A DNA stretch of 64,000 bases, from positions 63,469 to 127,468 of the forward strand of contig NZ_WJNH01000006.1 of assembly GCF_009649735.1 (NCBI RefSeq), in the 5' to 3' direction. The position numbers were made by a program, and so were the translations under genes. The notes under the pieces are model-generated. The model saw only the letters and a list, made by a program, of their open reading frames with translations, did no database searches and was not told where the DNA came from. This DNA comes from Salinibacillus xinjiangensis (GTDB lineage: Bacteria; Bacillota; Bacilli; Bacillales; Alkalibacillaceae). Shown one piece after another: positions 17,924-25,783 of the stretch. The stretch's first letter is position 1, and each line of letters opens with the position of its first letter.

Positions 17924-18874
17924 ATGAAATTTGTGCAATTAAAAAACCAAAAAATCCCACCCATTGCATTAGGGACTTGGTCCTGGGGTAATGGGGTAAA
18001 TGGAGGAGATGCTGTTTTTGGCAACAATCTTAATGATAAAGATTTAAAACCTCTTTTTGAAGCGGCAATGCAGGCTGGATTTAACTTATGGGATACGGCA
18101 GCAGTATATGGAATGGGAGCATCGGAAACCATTTTGGGGAAATTATTGAAAGAACAGTCAAATGTCGTCATTTCCACAAAATTTACTCCAGGTGCTCAAG
18201 ATGATATGGAGAATTCCCTTACGGAGAGTTTAGAACGGTTGGGCGTGGATCATGCCGATATTTACTGGATTCATAATCCAAATGATGTGAACAAATGGAC
18301 AGCTGAACTAATTCCTTTAATGAAAAGTGGTAAAGTAAAACATGCAGGTGTATCAAACCATAACTTAGAGGAAATAAAATTAGCTGCGTCTATTCTTGAA
18401 AAAGAAGGTTTACAACTTTCAGCAGTACAAAATCATTACAGCTTACTTTATCGCTCATCAGAGGATGCGGGGATTATAGAATGGTGTAATCAGAATAATG
18501 TACTATTCTTCTCTTACATGGTATTGGAACAAGGAGCGTTAACCGGTAAATATAATGCCCAGAATCCTTTCAAAAGTGGGACAAGAAGAGGGGATGCCTT
18601 TAATGTAGAGGTTCTACAAAAGTTAGATCCATTAATCGATTTAATGAAAAGATTAGGTAGTATACACGATGTTGAACCGGCGCAAATTGCTATGGCTTGG
18701 GCGATAGCGAAAGGAACAGTACCTATTATCGGAGTAACAAAATCCAGTCATATTGAGGGAGCCATTTCGGCCGTTGATGTTAATTTATCTGAACAGGATC
18801 TGAAGGACTTAGAAGATACAGCAAAGGCCACAGGTGTTGAAATCAAAGCAGGGTGGGAGAAGAGTATGGACTAA
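17924..18874 (+). CDS. aldo/keto reductase
   Basis: A 316-residue aldo/keto reductase of the larger, bacterial general-reductase branch (AKR11/12-like). The catalytic set is present: Asp in NLWDTAAVYGMGASE with Tyr four residues on, Lys in VISTKFTPG, His in IYWIHNPND. The cofactor site includes VPIIGVTKSSHIEGAI. GGAAGG precedes the ATG. It is unrelated in detail to the neighbouring minus-strand reductase, so the two are not a recent duplication. Substrate unknown. Confidence 0.9.
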   Translation: MKFVQLKNQKIPPIALGTWSWGNGVNGGDAVFGNNLNDKDLKPLFEAAMQAGFNLWDTAAVYGMGASETILGKLLKEQSNVVISTKFTPGAQDDMENSLTESLERLGVDHADIYWIHNPNDVNKWTAELIPLMKSGKVKHAGVSNHNLEEIKLAASILEKEGLQLSAVQNHYSLLYRSSEDAGIIEWCNQNNVLFFSYMVLEQGALTGKYNAQNPFKSGTRRGDAFNVEVLQKLDPLIDLMKRLGSIHDVEPAQIAMAWAIAKGTVPIIGVTKSSHIEGAISAVDVNLSEQDLKDLEDTAKATGVEIKAGWEKSMD

Positions 18875-19242
18875 AGAGCGGATAAAGTTTCCTTGTCTAA
18901 AATGGGATTTGGACCTTTCTCTTTCCCACTGGGGTAAACTTCCTATTTATATTCAAATGTTATAAAAAGATATGTTTCCTTCAGTCTTTTCAACTACGAT
19001 ATCTTATAGATTTTATTCGAAGTAATATAAATAGGGATTGGAAATGTGAACAAATTAATGGAAGTCATCCTTGCATAAGATTGCAGCTTTTTCAGGTCCC
19101 TTTACTCCAGGGGAGGAAATGATTGGACAACTAATGTTTGACCATAGAAAGACTGATTCGTATCAACTAGTACTTGGCTAAGCATTAAAATCGGTTTCCA
19201 ACGAACAAACGTGGAAATTAAATAGTGCTGAGGCAAAATATT
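18875..19242. other. non-coding gap with possible decayed coding sequence
   Basis: No intact gene. From about 19059 one plus-strand frame reads HKIAAFSGPFTPGEEMIGQ and continues for about 15 residues to a TAA at 19180, after which the same frame goes on as ALKSVSNEQTWKLNSAEAKY. The composition is protein-like, suggesting a decayed gene interrupted by at least one stop. The family is not recognised. A GGGAC copy closes the gap. Confidence 0.3.
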
Positions 19243-19284
19243 TGGGACGTGGGACCTGTCCCCACGTCCCGTGTCCCTCTGTAC
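19243..19284. repeat. GGGAC-family repeat, compact form
   Basis: TGGGACGTGGGACCTGTCCC with CACGTCCC then GTGTCCCTCTGTACCA. The core GGGACGTGGGACCTGTCCCC fits the family; the tail looks like a second truncated half. It ends three bases from the stop codon of the NlpC gene. Confidence 0.7.
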
Positions 19285-19286
19285 CA

Positions 19287-20330
19287 CTACTCAATAATTC
19301 GTTTTGAGAACAGATAGTTTTTCTTCCAGTATGAGTTATCTAATACATTTTTCGTTATAGTTACCCCTCGAGAGCTTGAAGCATGAATCATATCACCATT
19401 GCCCATATAAATACCAACATGTCCGACTCTTCCGTCTGAGTATAGGTCTTCAGTAGTAAAGAACATTAAATCACCAGCTTTTAGACTCGTAACCACTCTT
19501 CCCTTGCTAGCCTGATCTCTAGATACGCGTGGAATATCTATCCCAATTTGCTGGAATACAAGCTTGGTGTAAGAAGAGCAATCAAATAGTTTAGGGGCTT
19601 CGGCTAGTGTTGCTCCAAATTTATAGCCAGCACCGATATAATCCTTCGCATGATTGAGTAATTTCTGTCGCTGATCTGATACACTGATTTGATTCGGATT
19701 CTTCACCGGTTCCCGTTCTTTTTTAGGCTCCATTTCCTTTGCCTGCTCTCGGGAAGGTAGTTTTAATTTTTGACCATCAACAATCAGGTTTGACTTTAGG
19801 TTATTGACGGATTTTAATTTATTAACAGTGGTGTGGTGAATTCGCGATATATTCCAAAGTGTATCTCCTGTATGGACAATGTAATATTGTGCAGGTTTTT
19901 TTACCTGAATCGAGCCATTTTCCTTTTTGAATGTAATATTGGCATTAAACAGCGCACCACCAGCGTGTAGGGAAATGTAAGCAGTATCTTGAATCCAACG
20001 TGGTGGTTTTATATTTACATATTCATTTCCTTTCTTGGCTCTTCTTCCACCCATTGTCGTTCTAATTTTGGTTGAACCGTCTGTTATTTCGTAAGTTTTC
20101 GTCTTCTTTTCAAATTTAATGCTGTTGTACCCCAATACCTTTGCTAATTTTACAAATGGTAAATAGTACGTCCCGTCAATTTTAATCGGATTAATCCCAT
20201 CCACAGCCTTTCCGTTAATAGCAATCTCAGCCGTTGGGATGTTTTGAATTTGGGCATTTGTTTTTACTGTACCATTTACGACAATTCCGAGGACAAAACA
20301 AATAATTAATAACTTACGAAATCTCTGCAT
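19287..20330 (-). CDS. secreted NlpC/P60 peptidoglycan endopeptidase with stalk and LysM domains
   Basis: A 347-residue exported cell-wall hydrolase. Order: signal peptide (about residues 1-27, RFRKLLIICFVLGIVV), a copper-amine-oxidase-N-type stalk domain (about 30-125) with INGKAVDGINPIKIDGTYYL, one LysM wall-binding module (about 130-180, YIVHTGDTLWNISRI), a charged linker, and a C-terminal NlpC/P60 domain with the catalytic Cys in LFDCSSYTKLVF and His in GRVGHVGIYMGNGDMIHAS. The family cuts D-glutamyl-diaminopimelate links in peptide stems. ATG 20330 has AAAGGAG at ideal spacing; upstream in-frame starts do not. Confidence 0.9.
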   Translation of the reverse strand: MQRFRKLLIICFVLGIVVNGTVKTNAQIQNIPTAEIAINGKAVDGINPIKIDGTYYLPFVKLAKVLGYNSIKFEKKTKTYEITDGSTKIRTTMGGRRAKKGNEYVNIKPPRWIQDTAYISLHAGGALFNANITFKKENGSIQVKKPAQYYIVHTGDTLWNISRIHHTTVNKLKSVNNLKSNLIVDGQKLKLPSREQAKEMEPKKEREPVKNPNQISVSDQRQKLLNHAKDYIGAGYKFGATLAEAPKLFDCSSYTKLVFQQIGIDIPRVSRDQASKGRVVTSLKAGDLMFFTTEDLYSDGRVGHVGIYMGNGDMIHASSSRGVTITKNVLDNSYWKKNYLFSKRIIE

Positions 20331-20475
20331 TAAAATAACTCCTTTCATAGTGTCTGTATTCAAAATTAAGTTGTGAAATGGGTGACTTTTTATACCTTTA
20401 TTAACTTTACAAATAGATTACATTTACTTAAGCTCGTAGTTTTGCGGTAAATAAGTTTTCAAAGGAGAGGATAAA

Positions 20476-20874
20476 ATGAATAGGTCATTAATTGAATTCA
20501 CTAGCATGCATGACAAATTTATTGAGGATTGGAATGCGGCAATGACTTCAGGTGATACAACATCCTTAGAAAGAATGGCAGAAGATTATTACGTTGCTTT
20601 TTTTAAAGGCGGAAGTGAGAGACCGGTTATATTCAAGCGGGATGAGGCAATTAGTGGTATGCGGCAGTCTGTAAAGCACTTCTTAGGAGCTGAAAAGAAA
20701 TTTAATAATCGCGTTATTCGATTAAGGGATTACGAGAACGCTGTCGTTTTTTACGAACAAGTTATACAAAAAGATGAGGAGGTCTTGGCAAGACTGTTTA
20801 CAATCGAAAACTGGCAGAACTTTGATGGAGAATGGATGTTAGTGAGAGAAACCGAAGAGCCAATTGGGTCATAG
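20476..20874 (+). CDS. SnoaL/NTF2-like protein (DUF4440 type)
   Basis: A 132-residue soluble protein with the cone-shaped NTF2-like pattern: an N-terminal helix (HDKFIEDWNAAMTSGDTTSL), YYVAFFKGGSERP, then strands ending WMLVRETEEP. Such folds bind small ligands or act as isomerases; no catalytic residues can be assigned. AAAGGAGAGG precedes the ATG. The last codons, encoding IGS and the TAG stop, lie inside a GGGAC repeat, so the natural C-terminus may have been replaced when the repeat arrived. Confidence 0.65.
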   Translation: MNRSLIEFTSMHDKFIEDWNAAMTSGDTTSLERMAEDYYVAFFKGGSERPVIFKRDEAISGMRQSVKHFLGAEKKFNNRVIRLRDYENAVVFYEQVIQKDEEVLARLFTIENWQNFDGEWMLVRETEEPIGS

Positions 20875-20939
20875 GGACAGGTCCCGCGTCCCACCACCGG
20901 CTAGAGGACGGGGACAAGGGACCTGTCCCCCCGTCCCGG
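20865..20939. repeat. GGGAC-family doublet overlapping a stop codon
   Basis: TGGGTCATAGGGACAGGTCC with CGCGTCCCA, a spacer, and GGACGGGGACAAGGGACCTG with TCCCCCCGTCCC. The TAG at 20872-20874 ends the preceding gene. It also lies just upstream of the ParA gene. Confidence 0.85.
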
Positions 20940-20967
20940 TTTTAAATATCCTCCTTTTAGCATATAT

Positions 20968-21942
20968 ATGGTTACATACATATCTAGAGGGAGTGGTTGT
21001 TATGGGGTAATATCAATCATGAATTATAAGGGAGGTGTTGGGAAGACGACGTTATCGGCTAATGTTGCAGCTGAAATGGCATATCGCGGGTTGGAGGTTC
21101 TGTTAATTGACCTGGACCCACAGGCTAATCTAACGTTGTCTTTTGTTAGTATCGACGATTGGAAAGCCCTTGATCGGCAAGAGCGAACCATTAAGCATTG
21201 GTATGATCAATATTTAGATTATAACCATGATATTTCCTTGAAAGAGCTTATCATCACACCAACAAGATTAAATGAAAAGCTAGCTCAAAGTAGAAGCAGT
21301 GGAAGGCTTGATTTGATTTGTTCCCACTTGGAATTGGTTGAGGTTGATATGGAGCTTTCGAGTAAATTAGGTGGTCACACCGATCGAGCAATTAGAAATA
21401 ATTATGTAAATGTATTATCTCGCCTACGTTTTAAGCTGGAGGAAATTAAAGAAGACTATGACATGATCATCGTAGATTGCCCGCCAAATTTTAATCTCAT
21501 CACACAAAATGCTATTGTTTCGAGTGATTATTACCTCGTCCCTGCCAGAACAGATTATCTTTCTACCCTTGGAATTAATACATTATTGAAACACGTAGAT
21601 ACCCTGAAAAAGAAATATAATCAACATCTTCATGAAACCAATCATCGTCATATGCCACCTATTTCACCACAAATGCTTGGGATTGTGTTTACCATGGTTT
21701 CCTACCATAAGGGTGTCCCGATTTCTGCCCAAAGGGAATATATTGCACAGGTCAAAAGAAGTCGACTTCCATTCTTTAATTCCTATCTTCGTGAGAATAA
21801 AAGTTTGTTTGCAAGTGCACCTGAAACTGGAATACCTGTTATCTTGCATCAAGGGAATATCCAACAGAAAAAAATCAAGTGGGAAATTCGGGCTTTAGTA
21901 GACGAGGTTTTACACACAATGAAGGCGAAGGTGAGGAGTTAA
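20968..21942 (+). CDS. ParA-family ATPase
   Basis: A ParA/MinD-type deviant Walker ATPase of about 310-324 residues. The P-loop is NYKGGVGKTTLSAN, the switch regions LLIDLDPQANLTLS and MIIVDCPPNFNL. It is a chromosomal, non-Soj-like member; ParA proteins move DNA, protein or organelle cargo using ATP-dependent DNA binding. The start is uncertain. ATG 20968 gives 324 residues but has no ribosome site. A strong site AGAGGGAG sits before ATG 21002, which is one base out of frame; adding one G to the GGGG at 21004-21007 would give the expected MGVISIMNYKGG start. ATG 21019 is the first in-frame start after that. The partner gene begins 5 bases after the stop. Confidence 0.85.
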   Translation: MVTYISRGSGCYGVISIMNYKGGVGKTTLSANVAAEMAYRGLEVLLIDLDPQANLTLSFVSIDDWKALDRQERTIKHWYDQYLDYNHDISLKELIITPTRLNEKLAQSRSSGRLDLICSHLELVEVDMELSSKLGGHTDRAIRNNYVNVLSRLRFKLEEIKEDYDMIIVDCPPNFNLITQNAIVSSDYYLVPARTDYLSTLGINTLLKHVDTLKKKYNQHLHETNHRHMPPISPQMLGIVFTMVSYHKGVPISAQREYIAQVKRSRLPFFNSYLRENKSLFASAPETGIPVILHQGNIQQKKIKWEIRALVDEVLHTMKAKVRS

Positions 21943-21947
21943 AGGTT

Positions 21948-22505
21948 ATGTCGAAAAATGAGACGCAAGCTTTGTTCGAGCTCATAACAAAATTTATTCA
22001 TTCACTAAGCGAGGAGCAATATAGAAGCTTAATCAGCGGCAAGGGTAAAATTGAATTTAAGGAAAATAATCAAGGAGACGACAAACGCATTGAGAAAATC
22101 AAAAAGAGTAGAACGATTCGCGAGGTTGAAAGGAACTGTACTGGCATGTTAAAAAAGGACATTATTTCAGTATGTGAATCCTTAAAGATTGACGCCAAAA
22201 AGCGGGATACCAAAAAGGTTCTCTTTCAGAAGATTGCCGCTCATTTTCAAATAAAAGACGAAAATGAAGATGATGAGCTGATAAAAGTAAAAGAAACGCT
22301 TCAAAAATTCAAAAGTCCAGAAGAAGCTAAGGAATATCTTACCAATCAGCAACTACTCAAAACAAAAAAAGATATCATCCATCTGGCAAAATTGCTCGAT
22401 GTGTACATCAACCCCAAACACACTAAAACCATGATATTAAATCGCATCATCGAATCCGTCATAGGCTCACAGCTCAGTGCACAAGCAATCCGCGGTGGGA
22501 CGTAG
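21948..22505 (+). CDS. basic partner protein of ParA with SAP/Rho_N-like helices
   Basis: A 185-residue lysine-rich, helical protein. Two segments, about residues 65-100 (GMLKKDIISVCESLKIDAKK and on to VLFQKIAAHF) and about 140-172 (LKTKKDIIHLAKLLDVYINP), have the helix-extended-helix look of SAP or Rho_N modules, which bind nucleic acid. This is my reading of the pattern, not a database result. AGGAGTTAAAGG precedes the ATG, and tight coupling to the ParA gene makes it the likely adaptor between the ATPase and DNA or cargo. The stop codon (22503-22505) lies inside a GGGAC repeat. Confidence 0.7.
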   Translation: MSKNETQALFELITKFIHSLSEEQYRSLISGKGKIEFKENNQGDDKRIEKIKKSRTIREVERNCTGMLKKDIISVCESLKIDAKKRDTKKVLFQKIAAHFQIKDENEDDELIKVKETLQKFKSPEEAKEYLTNQQLLKTKKDIIHLAKLLDVYINPKHTKTMILNRIIESVIGSQLSAQAIRGGT

Positions 22506-22526
22506 GGGCAGGTCCCTCGTCCCACC
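22495..22526. repeat. GGGAC-family repeat overlapping a stop codon
   Basis: GTGGGACGTAGGGGCAGGTC with CCTCGTCCCACC. It supplies the last residues (GGT) and the TAG of the ParA partner, and ends two bases from the stop of the convergent gene. Confidence 0.8.
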
Positions 22527-22528
22527 CC

Positions 22529-23137
22529 CTAATGATTCACGACTTCCATTCCATTTATCTTAAAACCACCATTTTCCTTATCAAATGTAAAACGGTAGGT
22601 CATTTTCTCAATCTGGTGATCAACCTGCTCCTTAACCTCCACAATTAAGTGATAGAGATAATAGTTACGATTAATCTCCAGCACGTCTATACCAGTCAAT
22701 TTGCTTTCAGGATAATTACCTAGTTTCAAAGCGGAATAAGCCATTTCTTCATTCAACGAAGATTTAGCCAGATTCTCCCGTTGTTCAGCAGTAAGATTGT
22801 CATCTGAGAGTTTATAATAGGATTTAATATGTTCAACACCCGACTTTTCTAGAGAGTTATCCGAATAAAAGTACGGTGTGAACAACTGATAGCTAAAAAA
22901 AAGAATGAATAATAGGCTACCAAATAAACGGATAGGGGCTTGCAAAGGGAGCGTCTCCAACCATCTATCCAACCTTATTCCAATCCAGCATACAAACGCA
23001 AAAATAATCGCTAATATAAGGAAATAAATAACAGTATTAATATAGAGAAATTCAAGCCAATCATCATTGGTTACAAGAAGAAAAAACAAGAATATAGAAA
23101 CTAAAAAAATGAAACTCTTTCTAATAAGGTTTTTCAA
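22529..23137 (-). CDS. membrane protein of unknown function
   Basis: A 202-residue protein with three hydrophobic segments in the first 100 residues, then a soluble tail of about 100 residues that ends in a beta-rich stretch (MTYRFTFDKENGGFKINGME). I recognise no family. The TTG start at 23137 has GGGGGAA at good spacing on the minus strand; an upstream in-frame ATG lacks a site. It is followed on the same strand, upstream, by another small membrane protein gene with a 76-base gap. Confidence 0.6.
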   Translation of the reverse strand: MKNLIRKSFIFLVSIFLFFLLVTNDDWLEFLYINTVIYFLILAIIFAFVCWIGIRLDRWLETLPLQAPIRLFGSLLFILFFSYQLFTPYFYSDNSLEKSGVEHIKSYYKLSDDNLTAEQRENLAKSSLNEEMAYSALKLGNYPESKLTGIDVLEINRNYYLYHLIVEVKEQVDHQIEKMTYRFTFDKENGGFKINGMEVVNH

Positions 23138-23213
23138 TAAAATTCCCCCATCATTTAGCATCCTCACCCTTATACTAATCTACCATTTAGTCAAAAATCA
23201 AATCCAAAACTGA

Positions 23214-23669
23214 CTATTTATGATCTGAGGCAAATCCTGATACAATTAAGGCACAAATAAAAAAGATCATCAAACCAAACAAGGAAAAGTTTTCGAAAAG
23301 CATACCGCCAGTTACGAAAAATAAGCCGAATAAACCAATTTGAAGAATCGCAAGCATCATCCTGAGTATAAGGTCTGCTTTGTTATCTTCTAATAAAAAG
23401 GTTTTTAAATTAAATATTCCCATCCACAATAGTAAAATAGAAGATATTACATAAAAAATAGCGGGAAAAGCAATATGTTTAAAGAAACCTATGTGATTGT
23501 GAGTATTAAAGAGGTAATCAAAACTTATGGTCATGAAGTTCATAATGGACGTCTGTACCGAATGAGACGAAAGGTGCTGCGCAATCAGAGCAAGTGCAAA
23601 ACTAATCCCAATCAAGCACAACTGAACGATATGATTCCTAAACAATTTCTGCCCTAAATAAAACAACAA
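23214..23669 (-). CDS. small membrane protein of unknown function
   Basis: A 151-residue, strongly hydrophobic protein with about four transmembrane segments. It begins with TTG behind AAAGGAGGAG at six bases, a strong site. It precedes the 202-residue membrane protein gene on the same strand and may be co-transcribed with it. No family recognised. Confidence 0.6.
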   Translation of the reverse strand: MLFYLGQKLFRNHIVQLCLIGISFALALIAQHLSSHSVQTSIMNFMTISFDYLFNTHNHIGFFKHIAFPAIFYVISSILLLWMGIFNLKTFLLEDNKADLILRMMLAILQIGLFGLFFVTGGMLFENFSLFGLMIFFICALIVSGFASDHK

Positions 23670-23718
23670 TATCTCCTCCTTTGTTCACATTATATGAAGC
23701 TCGTCTCATAACATTACA

Positions 23719-23750
23719 GTGGGTCATGGGGACAGGTCCCGCGTCCCACT
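23719..23750. repeat. GGGAC-family repeat, single half
   Basis: GTGGGTCATGGGGACAGGTC with CCGCGTCCCACT, in the divergent region between the membrane protein and oxidoreductase genes. Confidence 0.8.
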
Positions 23751-23821
23751 TTTTTCGTATTACCGGACTCGTAAAGTTGAATAATAAGTGTAAATGTTGA
23801 AAGTGCTAGGAGGCCAAACAC

Positions 23822-24520
23822 GTGCGAACCTTATTAATAGTGTCTCATCCTGATATTATTGAGTCATATAGTCAGCAATATTTTTTGAATGCAATCAAAG
23901 GTTTTGAGGACGTAACCGTTCATCACTTAGAATCCCATTATCCGAATTGGGATATTGATCCCAAAAAGGAACAAGAGTTACTGAGACAGCACGACCGTAT
24001 TTTATTCCAATTCCCATTTTATTGGTATAGCTCCCCACCTCTTATCAAGCATTGGCAGGATGTTGTTTTAGAAGAGGGAGTTGCTTTCGGAAAGAGAGGG
24101 GGCATTTTAGAAGGCAAAGAATTTGGTTTGATTTTAATGATTGGTGTCTCCGAAAGAGAATATCAAGCAGGCGGTAAGGAGCAATTTTCAATCAGTGAAT
24201 TAACCAAACCCTTCCAAGCCATGGCGAATAAAACAGGCATGCACTATCTTAGACCATTCGAAGTTTATCAATTCCCTTACCTAGAAGATGAGCAAAAAAT
24301 GGACATATTGATTCCGTATTGGCAAAAACTGACGATGGAAAACAACAATAGTTTAGCAACAAGGGAAAGCTGGCTTATCCGTCAGTTGCAGCAGCTCGCT
24401 AAGTCTAAAAGTAATTCTGAAGAGGCGAGGATTTTACAATTTGCAATGGAAATTATCGAGGAAAACCGGACGAATATGGATGGGCTACAGATTGTCTTGG
24501 ACCAAATGTATCATGAATGA
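23822..24520 (+). CDS. NAD(P)H-dependent oxidoreductase, flavodoxin-like fold
   Basis: A 232-residue relative of KefF, MdaB and YwrO quinone reductases. Visible features are the opening LIVSHPDIIESYSQQYFLNA, the flavin-side motif ILFQFPFYWYSSPPLIKHWQ with the tryptophan typical of the family, and a GKEFGLILMIGV strand. A 50-residue helical C-terminal extension goes beyond the usual 175-residue length. It begins with GTG behind GGAGG. A 60-residue helical protein follows 21 bases later on the same strand. Confidence 0.85.
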   Translation: MRTLLIVSHPDIIESYSQQYFLNAIKGFEDVTVHHLESHYPNWDIDPKKEQELLRQHDRILFQFPFYWYSSPPLIKHWQDVVLEEGVAFGKRGGILEGKEFGLILMIGVSEREYQAGGKEQFSISELTKPFQAMANKTGMHYLRPFEVYQFPYLEDEQKMDILIPYWQKLTMENNNSLATRESWLIRQLQQLAKSKSNSEEARILQFAMEIIEENRTNMDGLQIVLDQMYHE

Positions 24521-24541
24521 GACCGAAGCGAGGTGTGAAAA

Positions 24542-24724
24542 TTGGAACAACAGACCTGGATTCTTCAAGAGCTAGAGCGTCTATTTCATAAAACAGACGA
24601 TTATTATCAGCGCACGCTCATTAAAGCAACGGAAGATATTTTAAAGGAGCAAAGTAAACGCATTTATCAAATGGAAGGAGAAATTGAAGGGACAATTTGG
24701 AGTCCGAAAAGGTGGGGGGAGTAG
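24542..24724 (+). CDS. small helical protein downstream of the oxidoreductase
   Basis: A 60-residue acidic, helical protein with the heptad-like start QTWILQELERLFHKTDDYY and a PKRWGE end. The TTG start has GAGGTG ahead, and a terminator follows, so it is probably the second gene of a two-gene operon. Its helix resembles the C-terminal extension of the upstream oxidoreductase (LIRQLQQLAK region), which hints at a common origin but is not proof. Confidence 0.6.
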   Translation: MEQQTWILQELERLFHKTDDYYQRTLIKATEDILKEQSKRIYQMEGEIEGTIWSPKRWGE

Positions 24725-24740
24725 TGATTGCACTATAAAG

Positions 24741-24769
24741 AATGCCAGCATTTGAGCTGGCATTTTTTT
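24741..24769 (+). terminator. rho-independent terminator
   Basis: AATGCCAGC pairs with GCTGGCATT around ATTTGA and is followed by TTTTTT. Confidence 0.9.
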
Positions 24770-24799
24770 ATAGTATCCAGGGCTTGTAACCCAGCCCTA

Positions 24800-25567
24800 T
24801 TAAATTATATTATAATACTTCAAGCCTTTAGAAATACCGCCATTAGTATTGGTATCCGTAACAAAAGATGCGATTTCTTTTAAGCCTTCAACAGCATTCC
24901 CCATTGCAATGCCGTAATCGACTAACTCAAACATCTCCATATCATTATTCCCATCACCAAAAGCGAATGTAGGAATATCCTTAATCTGCAAAATTTCAAG
25001 GAATGTTTTAATCCCGGATGCCTTTGATCCCTGCTTAGGTATGACATCCATGCTAAACGGACTATTTCGAATAAAGCTTAGTTCTGGAAATGCTTGTTTA
25101 TATTCTTCATCTCCTGTATCTGCCAAAACAAGGGCCATGTTTACATTTGTTTTATCAAGCATGTCTCCATCAATTGGTGGAACAGGAGAATGGATTTTTT
25201 CATAAGCTTTTTGGACTATATCATTATGACCTGTCACTCTTATTTGATTAACATTATAAAAAGCTATCTCTTCTCCTCGTGACATTACCATTTCTCGTAA
25301 TCTTTCTAAAATGTCGATAGAAATCTTGTTTTGATATAGTGTTTCTCCGTTAAAAATTCCGTGTTGACCATTCATCGAGATAATAGAATGTATTCCGGTT
25401 TTTTCCAAGACTTCTTCCACTTCAACAACAGATCTCCCAGTTGCTATAACCGGCTCATACCCATTTTCTTTTAATTCCTCAATAACTGCGATTACGTCAG
25501 GATCCACATCTGACGTAGCATTTAATAATGTCCCATCTAAATCAAAAAATACTATTCCATTCATCAT
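24800..25567 (-). CDS. Cof-type HAD phosphatase
   Basis: A 255-residue HAD-superfamily hydrolase with a C2-type cap. Motif I is VFFDLDGTLL at the very start, motif II is ATGRS, motif III a lysine in KQGSKASGIK, and motif IV FAFGDGNNDMEMFELV. The family dephosphorylates sugar phosphates, FMN or pyridoxal phosphate. AGAGAGG lies ahead of the ATG. It is divergent from the sorbitol regulator gene and could serve phosphosugar detoxification there, but that is inference from position. Confidence 0.9.
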   Translation of the reverse strand: MMNGIVFFDLDGTLLNATSDVDPDVIAVIEELKENGYEPVIATGRSVVEVEEVLEKTGIHSIISMNGQHGIFNGETLYQNKISIDILERLREMVMSRGEEIAFYNVNQIRVTGHNDIVQKAYEKIHSPVPPIDGDMLDKTNVNMALVLADTGDEEYKQAFPELSFIRNSPFSMDVIPKQGSKASGIKTFLEILQIKDIPTFAFGDGNNDMEMFELVDYGIAMGNAVEGLKEIASFVTDTNTNGGISKGLKYYNII

Positions 25568-25687
25568 ATGTTTGATTACCTCTCTACTAGTCTATTAAAG
25601 TGAATGATTTTTTCTTATCCATTTTATATAAATATTATTTCAATTTCTAGTTTTTAAAATAAATTTCAAACTTTTTATACTTTTTTG

Positions 25688-25716
25688 TTGACAAAGTTCG
25701 ACAGCGGTAATAGAAT
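25688..25716 (+). promoter_or_regulatory. sigma-A promoter of the sorbitol operon
   Basis: TTGACA (25688-25693) and TAGAAT (25711-25716) are 17 bases apart. It lies about 70 bases before the SorC-type regulator start codon. Confidence 0.8.
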
Positions 25717-25729
25717 GAAAGCAGTTTCA
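25716..25729 (+). promoter_or_regulatory. cre-like CcpA site
   Basis: TGAAAGCAGTTTCA is palindromic and matches the catabolite-responsive element TGWAANCGNTNWCA except for A in place of the central G. It overlaps the end of the -10 box and the transcription start, a position from which CcpA normally represses. Inference from consensus. Confidence 0.6.
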
Positions 25730-25749
25730 GATGCGCATTTGATACATAC

Positions 25750-25765
25750 TTGCACATATGTGCAA
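25750..25765 (+). promoter_or_regulatory. palindromic operator, probably for the SorC-type regulator
   Basis: TTGCACATATGTGCAA is a perfect 16-bp palindrome in the leader, downstream of the promoter and 18 bases before the regulator's start codon. The position fits autoregulation by the SorC-type protein it precedes. Confidence 0.65.
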
Positions 25766-25783
25766 AAAGAGCGGAGGAGGTAT

